DNA of 64,000 bases from JANQGH01 sp039177555 (GCA_039177555.1 JBCDFV010000002.1:124001-188000), one strand, 5' to 3'; counted from the first letter of the stretch, positions 42,118 through 50,888 are shown. The notes: generated by a model not told the origin, from the letters alone. A program made the numbers and translations.

Positions 42118-43596
42118 ATGACCGGACGACTTGTCGCCGGCGTCGACTGTTCCACCCAGGCCACCAAGGTGGTCGTTGTCGATGTCGATCAAGGCGACAG
42201 GGTCGCCGAGGGACGTGCCGCCCACCAGGTGTTGCGCCAGGGCGCGATCAGCGAAACGGACCCGGACCATTGGTGGCGGGCGCTGGCGGCGGCCTTATCG
42301 TCGACGGGCCTGGCCGACCGGGTGGATGCCGTTTCGATCGCCGCACAGCAGCTGGGCCTGGTGACCCTCGATGCCGACCATCGTCCGCTGCGGCCGGCCG
42401 TATTGTGGGACGACACGCGGTCCGCGTATGCCGCCGAAAGGCTGCAGACCGCGCTCGGCGGGCGGCAGGCTTGGGCCCGGCATGTGGGAACCCAGCCCGT
42501 GGCCGGCCTCACCGTTGCCTCCTGGGTCTGGCTGCGCGAGGCCGAACCGGAGACGGCAGGCCGGACGGCCCATGTCAGACTGCCTCATGACTTCCTGACC
42601 GAAAGGCTGACCGGCAACGGCGTGACCGACCGCGGCGATGCCTCCGGCACCGGCTGGTGGTCCAGCAGGCGGGAAGCCTATGTGCCGGAAGTTCTCGACC
42701 TGCCCATCGTCGACCTGAAGCCGTCGATGTTGCCGCGCGTTCTTGCCGCCGACGAGGTTGCCGGACAGGTCACGCCGATGGCCGCGCAATGGACCGGTCT
42801 GCGTGCCGGGATTCCCGTGGCCTGCGGCACGGGCGACAACATGTCGGCCGCCTTGGCCCTTGCCATCGAGCCGGGCGAACCTGTGATCAGCCTCGGCACG
42901 TCCGGGACCGCCTACATGCGCGCGGACAGGGCGCCGGCCGACCCGACCGGACAGGTGTTCGCCGACGCCTCGGCGAGCGGCGATCATCTGCCGTTGACCT
43001 GCACGCTGAACGCCACCCTCGCCGTCGACAATATGGCCCGCCTCCTGAGCCTGGCACGTGATGCCGTTGCCGAACGCACCGATGTCGTGGTCATGCCCTA
43101 TCTCAGCGGCGAAAGGCTGCCCGACTATCCGTTGGCGCGGGGCAGCATCTTGGGCATTGATCACGCGACGTCCGGCGGCGAGGTTCTGCTCGCGGCTTAC
43201 GAAGGCGTCGCCTATTCGCTGGTCCGTTCGCTCGACGTCCTGGCGGCGCAAACGTCGCCAATTGCGCCCGACGCCCCGATCCTGTTGATCGGCGGCGGCG
43301 CGCGGAGCCGAATCTGGCAGGACACGGTCGCGCGGCTGTCCGGCCGCGCGCTGGTGATCCCCGGGGCCGACGAATTGGTGGCCTGGGGCGCGGCGGCGCA
43401 GGCGGCGGGACTCTTGGCCGGGCAGCCGGCGGTGGATGTCGCCCGCCGCTGGAATGTCGCCAAGGGGGCCGTTGTCCAGGCGCGCGCGGTCGATCAGACG
43501 GCGCTCGACCGCATCGCGCGCGTGCGCCACGCGGCCGACGCGCTGAACACGGCAGATTTCTTCGCCTCATCGGATACCGCGCCGGAGGCTCCATGA
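42118..43596 (+). CDS. FGGY-family carbohydrate kinase (xylulokinase-like)
   Basis: The 492-residue kinase has the two-domain actin-like ATPase fold. The N-terminal phosphate loop (AGVDCSTQATKVVVVD) and the catalytic region (VACGTGDNMSAALALA, with the base Asp) are clear, and LLIGGGARSRIWQDTVARL is the adenosine motif near the C-terminus. It should phosphorylate the imported sugar or ketose, replacing the PTS step in E. coli sgc. Xylulokinase-like residues do not define the substrate. Confidence 0.88.
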   Translation: MTGRLVAGVDCSTQATKVVVVDVDQGDRVAEGRAAHQVLRQGAISETDPDHWWRALAAALSSTGLADRVDAVSIAAQQLGLVTLDADHRPLRPAVLWDDTRSAYAAERLQTALGGRQAWARHVGTQPVAGLTVASWVWLREAEPETAGRTAHVRLPHDFLTERLTGNGVTDRGDASGTGWWSSRREAYVPEVLDLPIVDLKPSMLPRVLAADEVAGQVTPMAAQWTGLRAGIPVACGTGDNMSAALALAIEPGEPVISLGTSGTAYMRADRAPADPTGQVFADASASGDHLPLTCTLNATLAVDNMARLLSLARDAVAERTDVVVMPYLSGERLPDYPLARGSILGIDHATSGGEVLLAAYEGVAYSLVRSLDVLAAQTSPIAPDAPILLIGGGARSRIWQDTVARLSGRALVIPGADELVAWGAAAQAAGLLAGQPAVDVARRWNVAKGAVVQARAVDQTALDRIARVRHAADALNTADFFASSDTAPEAP

Positions 43597-44663
43597 TGAC
43601 CGGATTGATCGACGACATTCTCCGACTCACCGCGATACCCGCGCCATCGGGACGGGAAGGCGCGATCGCCCAGGTTATGCGCGAGCGTTGGCAGGCCTTC
43701 GGGGGGGTGAACGAAGATCGTCTCGGCAATCTCAGCCTAACCGTCGGGGAAGGCGATCCGCATGTCGCCTTTGTTGCCCATCTCGACGAGGTCGGTTTTG
43801 TGATCCGAACCATCGACGAGGCGGGTTTCATCGGCCTTAATCGCCTGGGCGGCATACCCGAACGCGTCCTTGCCGGTCAGCGCATCCTGCTGCTGGGGGC
43901 CGACGGCCCGGTCACCGGCGTGTTCGCCACCTACCCCCACCACTTCACGCCGGATGGCGAGAAGTACCGGGTACGGCCGATCGGTGACGTCTGGGTCGAT
44001 ATCGGCGCAGCCGACAAGCAGGCCGTGACGGATGAGTTCGGTCTGAGGGTGGGCGATTTCGGTGTCTACGAGCGCCACGCGCATGTTGCCGGGGATCGGG
44101 TTTTCGCCAACGCCCTGGACGATCGTCTTGGCCTGGCGGCGCTGTCCGGCCTGCTGGACCGCTTGGGGACACCGGCCACCGGCAGAGTCTCAGTCATCGC
44201 CAGCGTCCAGGAGGAATTCAGCATCCGCGCCCTGGTGCCGACCGTGCGGCGCCTGGATCCCGACGCGCTGGTGGTGGTCGATGTCAGCCCGGCGACCGAC
44301 ACGCCGGAAATGGCCGGCCACAGCGATATCGCGCTTGGCGCCGGTCCGGTCATGAATCTGCACAGTTTTCACGGCCGCGGCACGCTTGGCGGGGTTTTGC
44401 CGCCGGAATGGATCGTGGCGGCGACGGAGGCCAGCGCCGCCGCCGCCGACATACCGCTGCAGCGCGCCAGCGTGGTCGGGGTGATCACCGACGGTGCCTT
44501 CGCGCTGCACCTCAATGACGGCATTCCGACGATCGAGGTCGGCGTCGCGGTCCGCTACACCCATTGCCCGGTCGAGGTCTGTTCCGTACGTGATCTGGAA
44601 TGGCTGATGGATCTGCTGGTCGGCATGAGCGGCGAGATCGCCGGCGCCGTGCCATGGCGATGA
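43593..44663 (+). CDS. M42 family metallopeptidase-like protein (SgcX/FrvX-like)
   Basis: The 356-residue protein has the M42/MH-clan fold. Metal and catalytic residues are visible: His in FVAHLDEVGF, Asp in ANALDDRLG, the Glu pair in VQEEFSIR, Asp in VVDVSPATDTP and a late His in RYTHCPVEV. Its start overlaps the kinase gene by 4 bases. Homologues SgcX and FrvX sit in uncharacterised sugar operons of E. coli, where a peptidase role is unexplained; hydrolysis of an amide-linked sugar derivative is possible. Confidence 0.87.
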   Translation: MMTGLIDDILRLTAIPAPSGREGAIAQVMRERWQAFGGVNEDRLGNLSLTVGEGDPHVAFVAHLDEVGFVIRTIDEAGFIGLNRLGGIPERVLAGQRILLLGADGPVTGVFATYPHHFTPDGEKYRVRPIGDVWVDIGAADKQAVTDEFGLRVGDFGVYERHAHVAGDRVFANALDDRLGLAALSGLLDRLGTPATGRVSVIASVQEEFSIRALVPTVRRLDPDALVVVDVSPATDTPEMAGHSDIALGAGPVMNLHSFHGRGTLGGVLPPEWIVAATEASAAAADIPLQRASVVGVITDGAFALHLNDGIPTIEVGVAVRYTHCPVEVCSVRDLEWLMDLLVGMSGEIAGAVPWR

Positions 44664-45337
44664 ACCGCCGCCCAAATCGGCAGGCGATCATGGCATCGGT
44701 GCTGACCGCCGATCTTGCAGCCCTGGGCGATCAGTGCCGACGCTTGGAGATGGCCGGCGTCGACGGTATCCACTGGGATGTGATGGATGGTCTGGCGGTG
44801 CCGTCGCTGTCGTTCGGGCCGGATGTCATCGCCGCGTGCCGGGGTCACACCGCCCTACCGTTCGAGGCCCATTTGATGACCAATCAACCGGACGGGCTGG
44901 TCGATCAAGTGGCCGAGGCCGGATGCCAAACGGTGATCGTGCATCCCGATTGGCTGCAGAACCCACGGCGAACGCTGCAGGGCATCCAGGAACGCGGACT
45001 GTCAGCCGGTGTCGCGTTGTCGCCGGGCAGCCCCGTTGACCTGGCGCGTTGGCACTTGGACATCGTAGACCTGGTTCTTGTTATGACCGTGGAGCCGGGC
45101 TATGGCGGTCAGCAGCGGATCGCGCTGATGACCGACAAGGTCCGCGAGGCTTCGCTGTTGGTTGAACGCCAAGATCGGCGCATCGAGATCGAGGTGGATG
45201 GTGGGATCCGGCCGGACAATATCTCTGAGGTCTTCGCAGCGGGCGCCGGGCGTTGCGTGGTCGGCAGTGCTCTTTGGGAGGCCGCGACGTTCGAGGCCGC
45301 GGTGGCAAGCCTGCGCAGGGCTGCGGCGTCACCCTGA
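44660..45337 (+). CDS. Ribulose-phosphate 3-epimerase-like protein (SgcE-like)
   Basis: The 225-residue TIM-barrel protein has the epimerase signatures (HWDVMDGLAVPSLSFGP near the N-terminus, FEAHLMTNQP, VEPGYGGQQ and the VDGGIRPDN phosphate loop). In true Rpe the acid/base pair and metal ligands are His and Asp at these motifs; here HWDVMDG and EAHLM retain them. It should epimerise a ketose phosphate. The ATG at 44660 overlaps the M42 gene stop by 4 bases, so earlier in-frame starts are less likely. Confidence 0.87.
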   Translation: MNRRPNRQAIMASVLTADLAALGDQCRRLEMAGVDGIHWDVMDGLAVPSLSFGPDVIAACRGHTALPFEAHLMTNQPDGLVDQVAEAGCQTVIVHPDWLQNPRRTLQGIQERGLSAGVALSPGSPVDLARWHLDIVDLVLVMTVEPGYGGQQRIALMTDKVREASLLVERQDRRIEIEVDGGIRPDNISEVFAAGAGRCVVGSALWEAATFEAAVASLRRAAASP

Positions 45338-45425
45338 ATGAACACCGGTGAATGAACGGCCGCGACGCCGGCGAAAGGCTGCGTCGTCGGCGATAGAGCG
45401 ATGATGATGAAAAGAGGGTAGACAG

Positions 45426-46229
45426 ATGAACTGGATCCGTCAGGTATTTGGGGGGACCGTGCCCGTTATCGGCATGCTCCATCTGCGTGCCCTTCCCGGT
45501 GACCCCGGCTATGATGAGGAAGGTGGGCTGGCCGACGTGATCGACTGGGCACGCAAGGATCTCGACGCCCTTCAGGCAGGCGGGGTCGACGCCGTGATGA
45601 TCTCCAACGAATTCAGCCTGCCCTACCTCACCAGCACCGAGCCGATCACCGCCATTTGCATGGCACGGATCGTCGGCGAACTGCGTTCGAGGATCGATCG
45701 GCCTTTCGGCGTGAATGTGCTGTGGGACGGCAAGGCGTCAGTCGATCTGGCGGCCGCCACCGGAGCGGCGTTCGTGCGCGAGATTTTCACCGGCGTCTAC
45801 GCCAGCGATTTTGGCCTCTGGAATACGCAGGTAGGCGCCACCGCACGCCACCGGACCCGTGTTTCGGCAAGCGGTGTTCGTCTCCTGTTTAACGTGGTTC
45901 CGGAGGCGGCGTCCTATCTGGGCGGGCGACAGCTTGCCGATATCGTGCGCTCGACCGTGTTCAATGCGAGGCCCGACGGCATTTGCGTGTCCGGCTTGAC
46001 GGCAGGGGCCGTGACGGATTCGTCAGCATTGAAGATCGTGAAGGAAGCGGCGCCCACCACGCCTGTTTTCGTCAATACCGGTGTCAACGACCGGAATGTG
46101 CGCGAGCAGCTAAGCATCGCCGATGGCGCGGTCGTGGGCACCTTCTTCAAACATGACGGCGTGTTCGAGAACCCGGTCGATCCGGAGCGTGTCAAAGCCC
46201 TTATGACGATCGTGAAATCAATGCGGTAA
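45426..46229 (+). CDS. BtpA/SgcQ family protein
   Basis: The 267-residue protein is a TIM-barrel-like BtpA-family member, with PVIGMLHLRALPGDPGY, the NEFSLPYLT stretch, GVNVLWDGKAS, the REIFTGVYASDFGLWNTQVG segment and a C-terminal VVGTFFKHDG phosphate-site motif. The cyanobacterial namesake aids photosystem I assembly, but the bacterial SgcQ members sit in sugar operons. It may be an aldolase or isomerase. GAGGG is placed before the ATG, 88 bases after the epimerase gene. Confidence 0.87.
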   Translation: MNWIRQVFGGTVPVIGMLHLRALPGDPGYDEEGGLADVIDWARKDLDALQAGGVDAVMISNEFSLPYLTSTEPITAICMARIVGELRSRIDRPFGVNVLWDGKASVDLAAATGAAFVREIFTGVYASDFGLWNTQVGATARHRTRVSASGVRLLFNVVPEAASYLGGRQLADIVRSTVFNARPDGICVSGLTAGAVTDSSALKIVKEAAPTTPVFVNTGVNDRNVREQLSIADGAVVGTFFKHDGVFENPVDPERVKALMTIVKSMR

Positions 46230-46341
46230 ACCAGGCGCCGCAGTCTGGTTCCACAGAACCGACAGCGCTGCTCGGCCCAGGCGCGGCACATGCAAGGCCA
46301 CCAATCCGTTGCGGTATCTGGAGTGAGGGATACCGTTCGTG

Positions 46342-46372
46342 CCCGCGCCAGCCGACCAGCGACCGGCGCGGG
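46342..46372. terminator. Possible bidirectional hairpin between convergent genes
   Basis: CCCGCGCC (46342-46349) pairs with GGCGCGGG (46365-46372) around a 15-base loop, between the BtpA stop and the end of the minus-strand anchor gene. No long T-run follows, so terminator function is uncertain. Confidence 0.35.
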
Positions 46373-46380
46373 ACCGTTTG

Positions 46381-47304
46381 CTAGGGTGCGGTCATGCGCG
46401 CGTAGTCGCCGCGCGTGCGCAAGGTGAAGGTTACCGGCGCGTCGGTTCGGTTGCGCCAGAACCAGCCATGATTGCCGTCGAAGGCTGCGACAAGTTCTCC
46501 GGACTGGCCGGGCACGCCGCGCCCCTGCTCGTAGGTGATGCGTCGGTCGCCGCCATCGCCATGGGTGTCATGGTTCAGGATCGACCCGTTGGCTGTCCAT
46601 TCGAACGCGGCGATGGCGCCTTCCGTCATCACCAGCTTGATTTCGATGCCTTCGGTCGGGGCGAGGGTATAGCTCACCTCGTCGCGCCATTCGGGCGGCG
46701 CGGGTTCCGGTGCCGGGGTCGCCACCGGGGGCGTCGGCGTATCTTCCGTTGATGCCGCCGTTTCAGCGGGTGGCGCGATCGCTTCGGAAGGCGCCACCGC
46801 GTCCGCCGTCAGGGCAGGCAGCGGTGCGATGCCCAGCACGGTGGTGATGCTTGCAAGCTGCGCCTCCAACCTGTCGAGCCTGACGATCAGAGCGGGGTCG
46901 GCGGAGACCCGGTCGGCGGCCGCCTGGGCGGCGAGAACGGCGTCTTCCTCCGCCGCCTCGGCGTAGAGCTGCTGCTTGATCTCGCCCATCTGGGTCAGCC
47001 CTATGACGCGGCCCAGCCCCGTCGGGTCGAAGCCGTATTCGGCGGGCAGCCAGAACACGATCAGAATGGCCAAAGCGGCGGCCAGGGAGCCGAGTGTCGC
47101 CCGCACAAGGCCGCCGGATGTCGCCTCGACGCCCTCGATATGGCCGGCGGATGGCGGCGCGGGCTGGGTTTGCTGGTGTGAATAGGGCTGGGCATAGGGC
47201 TGGTGCTGGGGGTCGGTCGCATAGCGGCGGTCGGCCTGCAGTGGCGGCAGGTCTTCGCCAGCGTCGTCATAAGGGCCGCGGCCATCATAGGGGTGGTTGG
47301 TCAT
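46381..47304 (-). CDS. Transmembrane anchor protein (conserved, nickel/cobalt island)
   Basis: The 307-residue protein has a Pro/Gln/Tyr-rich cytoplasmic N-terminus (about 65 residues), one membrane helix (ATLGSLAAALAILIVFWLPA), a Glu/Ala coiled region, a Pro/Ala-rich linker and a C-terminal beta domain containing GNHGWFWRNRTDAPVTFTLRTRGDY. That last domain marks a conserved family often encoded next to HupE/UreJ proteins. It has no known activity. The ATG at 47304 follows GGAGA. It follows HupE by 20 bases and is probably cotranscribed. Confidence 0.72.
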   Translation of the reverse strand: MTNHPYDGRGPYDDAGEDLPPLQADRRYATDPQHQPYAQPYSHQQTQPAPPSAGHIEGVEATSGGLVRATLGSLAAALAILIVFWLPAEYGFDPTGLGRVIGLTQMGEIKQQLYAEAAEEDAVLAAQAAADRVSADPALIVRLDRLEAQLASITTVLGIAPLPALTADAVAPSEAIAPPAETAASTEDTPTPPVATPAPEPAPPEWRDEVSYTLAPTEGIEIKLVMTEGAIAAFEWTANGSILNHDTHGDGGDRRITYEQGRGVPGQSGELVAAFDGNHGWFWRNRTDAPVTFTLRTRGDYARMTAP

Positions 47305-47324
47305 GTCTAAAGGTCTCCCGCCGC

Positions 47325-48056
47325 TCAAGCGGCCACGAAATAGCCGGTGATCTGAAAGCCCATCAGGGCGAAACCGGCGGTCATCATCAGGACGTTCGCG
47401 GCATAGGCCTGCCGCGCGAAGGACGGCGTCGCGCGCCAATAGCGCATCACCACCAGGATCGCCGCCAGCGCCAGAAGCTGGCCCACCTCGACGCCGACAT
47501 TGAAGGCGATCAGGTTCGGCCACAGCCCGTCGGGCGAAATGTCATAGTCGATCAGCCTGGAGGCCAGGCCGAAGCCGTGCAGAAAGCCGAAGAACAGGGT
47601 GGCGACCTTGGTCGAGGGCTGGAACCCGAACCAGAGCCGGAACGCGCCGAGATTGTCGAGCGCCTTGTAGACCACCGAAAAGCCGATGATGGCGTCGATG
47701 ACATAGCTGGAGATGCCGAAGTCGAACCAGACGCCCAGCAGCATGGTGGTCGAATGTCCGATGGCGAACAGCGAGACGTAAGCCGCGATGTGTCTCATCC
47801 CGTAAAGGAAGAAGATCACGCCGAAGAGGAACAGAAGATGGTCGTAGCCGGTCACCATGTGCTTGGCGCCGAGATAGAGGAACGGGAGGAGGTGCACGCC
47901 GGTGACCTCCTGGATGTAGCCTTTGTCGCCGAGCGTCACGGCATGGGCGAGCGCCGTCTCGACCCAGGCGAGAGAGAGCGCGGCGGCGAGCAGGAGCATG
48001 GCGGCGCGGCGCGCGCAAGGCCCCCGCCCGCGCGACGCGGCCGGTAGAAATGTCAT
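47325..48056 (-). CDS. HupE/UreJ family membrane protein (probable nickel/cobalt permease)
   Basis: The 243-residue protein begins with a signal-anchor segment (MLLLAAALSLAWVETALA) and has about seven helices. Histidine motifs typical of metal permeases are present: HLLPFLYLGAKHMVTGYDHLLF and FGFLHGFGLASRL. HupE/UreJ proteins carry Ni(II) or Co(II) through the inner membrane. AAGGA lies 6 bases before the ATG. The gene follows a His-rich protein gene by 62 bases; no hydrogenase or urease gene is in the window. Confidence 0.85.
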   Translation of the reverse strand: MTFLPAASRGRGPCARRAAMLLLAAALSLAWVETALAHAVTLGDKGYIQEVTGVHLLPFLYLGAKHMVTGYDHLLFLFGVIFFLYGMRHIAAYVSLFAIGHSTTMLLGVWFDFGISSYVIDAIIGFSVVYKALDNLGAFRLWFGFQPSTKVATLFFGFLHGFGLASRLIDYDISPDGLWPNLIAFNVGVEVGQLLALAAILVVMRYWRATPSFARQAYAANVLMMTAGFALMGFQITGYFVAA

Positions 48057-48118
48057 GGAACGATCCTTGTCCGAACAGTCTGGTGAAGCGCCTTGTGCGG
48101 CGCTCTCTAAGGTCCTGT

Positions 48119-48517
48119 TCAGACGGATCGGGGCGGTCGCATCGGCCCTTCGAAGGTCAGGTGTCGAAAGATGTCGCCAAACGCGCCCGGCCCCTTGTCG
48201 GCACGCGGTGTGGGCGCGTTCGTCGGTTGGCAGGTCAAGGCGTGGAGCGGGTGATCGTGATCCGTCGCGTTATGTCCGCCGACCAAGCCGCCCGGACGAT
48301 CGTCTTCCCCATCGCCATGGGTATGGCCGTGATTGTGATCGTGGCCGCCAACGTCATCGGCGATCTCCGCCGTCATCGAGGCGGCGCCCGCTTGGGCCAC
48401 GGGACCATGGGTCAGGAGGACGACGAGCGGGGCGACGAGCAGCGCGAGGGCGATCGTGAGGGCAATCATGCCGCGGGCCGCGTGCCCGGTCCGGTGATGG
48501 CGGGGCGTCTCGCCCAT
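48119..48517 (-). CDS. Histidine-rich membrane-anchored protein, putative metal binding
   Basis: From the ATG at 48517 the product has 132 residues: a basic N-terminus, one hydrophobic segment (MIALTIALALLVAPLVVLL) and a soluble tail containing HDHNHGHTHGDGEDD followed by HNATDHDHPLH and one Cys. Such histidine clusters bind Ni(II), Co(II) or Zn(II). A GTG at 48535 would lengthen it by six residues, but GAAGG lies correctly before the ATG. It is the first gene of the leftward operon, opposite the repressor, and I do not recognise a named family. Confidence 0.7.
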   Translation of the reverse strand: MGETPRHHRTGHAARGMIALTIALALLVAPLVVLLTHGPVAQAGAASMTAEIADDVGGHDHNHGHTHGDGEDDRPGGLVGGHNATDHDHPLHALTCQPTNAPTPRADKGPGAFGDIFRHLTFEGPMRPPRSV

Positions 48518-48542
48518 GTACTGCCTTCGCTTCACGTTGCTT

Positions 48543-48561
48543 TATCCCCCCCTGGGGGATA
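48543..48561. promoter_or_regulatory. G/C-tract operator of the metal-responsive repressor
   Basis: TATCCCCC-CCT-GGGGGATA is an 8-3-8 inverted repeat between the divergent His-rich and repressor genes. CsoR/RcnR-family proteins bind sites made of a G/C tract flanked by T and A, exactly this pattern. One site could control both directions. Confidence 0.75.
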
Positions 48562-48571
48562 TCTTGTGTTT

Positions 48572-48829
48572 ATGACAGATCTTCATCGGCACGCAACCCA
48601 TCCCGGTATCGTGAAGCGGCTGAAGCGCGCGGACGGCCATCTGCGCCATGTCGTCGAAATGATCGAGCAGGGCCGGGCCTGCACCGACATCGCGGTGCAG
48701 CTCCAGGCCGTGGAAAAGGCGGTGACCGCCGCCAAGCGCACGCTGATTCACGATCATATCGACCACTGCCTCGGCGCCGGCGGAGAGACCGATCTCGCCG
48801 AGATGAAGGCGCTGGCCAAACTGCTTTAG
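48572..48829 (+). CDS. CsoR/RcnR-family metal-sensing transcriptional repressor
   Basis: The 85-residue all-helical protein opens with GIVKRLKRADGHLRHVVEMIEQGRAC. The metal-site residues align as Cys37, His62 and Cys66, the Cys-His-Cys pattern of copper-sensing CsoR, but the N-terminal histidines (His5, His7) and the divergent HupE and exporter genes fit nickel/cobalt sensors of the RcnR/DmeR type. Derepression upon metal binding is expected. The ATG at 48572 lies 10 bases after the operator, so repression may block the promoter directly. Confidence 0.85.
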   Translation: MTDLHRHATHPGIVKRLKRADGHLRHVVEMIEQGRACTDIAVQLQAVEKAVTAAKRTLIHDHIDHCLGAGGETDLAEMKALAKLL

Positions 48830-48836
48830 CCCGCCC

Positions 48837-50174
48837 ATGCTCAGCGTTCTTTCCAACCGCACCTACCGTCATCTGTTCGCCTCACAGGTCATCGCCCTTG
48901 TCGGTACCGGGCTGGCCACCGTGGCGCTGGGGCTGCTGGCCTGGGACCTTGCCGGCGGCGATGCCGGTCAGGTTCTCGGCACGGCGCTGGCGATCAAGAT
49001 GTTGGCCTATGTCACACTGTCGCCGGTGGCGCAGGCGTTCGCCGACCGGGTGCCGCGGCGCACCCTGCTGATCGGTCTGAACCTGATCCGGGCCGGCGTC
49101 GCCTTGGCGCTGCCTTTCGTGACCGAGGTTTGGCAGATCTATCTGCTGATCTTCCTGCTTCAGGCGGCATCGGCGGGCTTCACGCCGGCCTTTCAGGCGA
49201 CCATTCCCGACGTGCTGCCCGACGAAGAGGACTACACAAAGGCGCTGTCGCTGTCGCGGCTGGCCTACGACCTGGAAAGCCTGCTGTCGCCGATGCTGGC
49301 CGCCGCGCTTCTGACGGTGGTGAGCTTTCCGGTCCTGTTCGGCGGCACGGTGATCGGTTTTGTCGGCTCGGCGGCCCTGGTGCTGTCGGTGACGCTGCCC
49401 TGGCCGAAGCCGACCGAAGAGCGCGGTGTCTGGAAACGGATTACCCGCGGCAGCCGGATCTATCTGGCGACGCCGCGGCTGCGGGCGCTGCTGGCGCTGT
49501 CCTTCTCCGTCGCGGCCGCCGGTGCGATGGTGATCGTCAACACCGTGGTCCTGGTGCGCCAGGATCTTGGCCTCACCGACGAGGCGCTGGCGCTGGCGCT
49601 TGCCGCCTTCGGCGGCGGCTCGATGGTTGCGGCGCTTGGCCTGCCGCGCCTGCTGGAAGTTCAGAGCGACCGGCGCGTCATGCTGGCCGGCACTGCGGTC
49701 ATGACCGTGGCGCTTGGCCTTCTGGGCGCCGCAAGCGCGCTCTGGGGTGTCCGGTGGGGCTGGCTGTTGATCGCCTGGTTCCTGGTCGGCCTGGGCTATT
49801 CGGCGACGATCACACCATCCGGGCGGCTGCTGCGCCGCTCAGGCCATGCCGAGGACCGCCCGGCGCTGTTCGCGGCGCAGTTCGCCTTATCCCACGCCTG
49901 CTTTCTGATCACCTATCCGCTGGCGGGCTGGCTGCAGGCCGCCTATGGCAGCGTGATCGCGATGCTGACGCTCGCCGCCCTAAGTCTGATCGGATTGGGG
50001 GCCGGCCTCGTGCTCTGGCCCCGTCCGGACCCCGTGGAGATCGCGCACACCCACGACGATCTTCCGGCCGGCCATCCGCACATCGCCGCGGGCCCCCGTC
50101 ACAGCCACGCCTATGTGATCGACGATCTGCACCCGCGCTGGCCGTCGGACAGGGAGATTGCGCGCGGCGTCTAG
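48837..50174 (+). CDS. MFS exporter with His-rich tail (NreB/NrsD-like nickel efflux)
   Basis: The 445-residue transporter has twelve helices of the major facilitator superfamily. After the last helix the C-terminal 50 residues contain HTHDD, GHPH and RHSHAY clusters. NreB of Achromobacter and NrsD of Synechocystis are nickel exporters of this type with His-rich C-termini. The gene begins 7 bases after the repressor stop, so a metal-induced repressor-exporter pair is the best reading. Confidence 0.85.
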   Translation: MLSVLSNRTYRHLFASQVIALVGTGLATVALGLLAWDLAGGDAGQVLGTALAIKMLAYVTLSPVAQAFADRVPRRTLLIGLNLIRAGVALALPFVTEVWQIYLLIFLLQAASAGFTPAFQATIPDVLPDEEDYTKALSLSRLAYDLESLLSPMLAAALLTVVSFPVLFGGTVIGFVGSAALVLSVTLPWPKPTEERGVWKRITRGSRIYLATPRLRALLALSFSVAAAGAMVIVNTVVLVRQDLGLTDEALALALAAFGGGSMVAALGLPRLLEVQSDRRVMLAGTAVMTVALGLLGAASALWGVRWGWLLIAWFLVGLGYSATITPSGRLLRRSGHAEDRPALFAAQFALSHACFLITYPLAGWLQAAYGSVIAMLTLAALSLIGLGAGLVLWPRPDPVEIAHTHDDLPAGHPHIAAGPRHSHAYVIDDLHPRWPSDREIARGV

Positions 50175-50258
50175 GCCGGATGCGACCGACGAGATCCACC
50201 ATGGGCCATTATCATCGGTCCTTGGTGTTACCGCCCGTTGTATCCAACGTCGGGGCTG

Positions 50259-50888
50259 TCAGTCGCGCAACAGGATGTACACGCCGGCCCCGAACAGGAC
50301 ACCGCCGGACACGGCCTTCAATTCCCGCTCATAGGTGAAACCGCGGGCCAGACGCATCGCTCTTCCGGCCCCATAGGCGTAGGCGACCTTCACACCGCCG
50401 ACCGTAGCGATCGTGATGCCGGAGACGATGAGCACATCCCATGTCGACAGCTCCGCCAGATTGACGAAGGCGGGCAGCAGGCTGGCATAAAAGAAGATCG
50501 CCTTGATGTCGCCGAGGGTGAGCAGGAGACCGGAAGCGAAACTGACAGGCAGACCTTTCAGCCTCTGGAACGAAACCGCCGGTCGACCGGTGTTGGCGCC
50601 CCGCCGGTAGCTCCTGATCAGTCCGATGCCGAACCATATCAGATACCCAGCGGCCAGGTATTTGACGATGACGAAGAAGGCGCCCATCTGCTGGGCCAGG
50701 GTCGTCATGCCAAGGATCGCGATCGCCATCAGCAGCAGGTCGCCCGCGACCACGCCGGCTGCGCTTGCCACACCGTTGCGCAGGCCGAAGGCCGTGGACT
50801 GCGTCACGACCAGCAGGACACTCGAACTCGGTATCGCCGCCAGGAAACCCATGATCAAAAACAGTGCGAGCGCGTCGGCCAAGGTCAT
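50259..50888 (-). CDS. LysE/RhtB family exporter
   Basis: The 209-residue protein has six helices and the LysE-type opening LFLIMGFLAAIPSSSVLLVVTQSTAFGLRNGVASAAG, but the usual P-G-P motif near residue 20 is P-S-S. Family members export basic, neutral or hydroxylated amino acids. It is monocistronic between convergent gene ends. The 244 bases upstream (50889-51132) hold no supported gene. Confidence 0.88.
   Translation of the reverse strand: MTLADALALFLIMGFLAAIPSSSVLLVVTQSTAFGLRNGVASAAGVVAGDLLLMAIAILGMTTLAQQMGAFFVIVKYLAAGYLIWFGIGLIRSYRRGANTGRPAVSFQRLKGLPVSFASGLLLTLGDIKAIFFYASLLPAFVNLAELSTWDVLIVSGITIATVGGVKVAYAYGAGRAMRLARGFTYERELKAVSGGVLFGAGVYILLRD

Noticed and set aside
45426..46229. BtpA-family protein as evidence of phototrophy
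   Set aside because: The name comes from cyanobacterial photosystem I assembly. In this operon it matches the SgcQ role in sugar metabolism, and no photosynthesis gene is present.
47325..48056. HupE/UreJ protein as evidence of a hydrogenase or urease
   Set aside because: No hydrogenase or urease structural or maturation gene is in the window. The context is a metal-responsive repressor and exporter.
48543..48561. The C/G palindrome as an intrinsic terminator
   Set aside because: It lies between divergent genes, is not followed by a T-run, and its T/A-flanked G/C-tract form fits a CsoR/RcnR operator.
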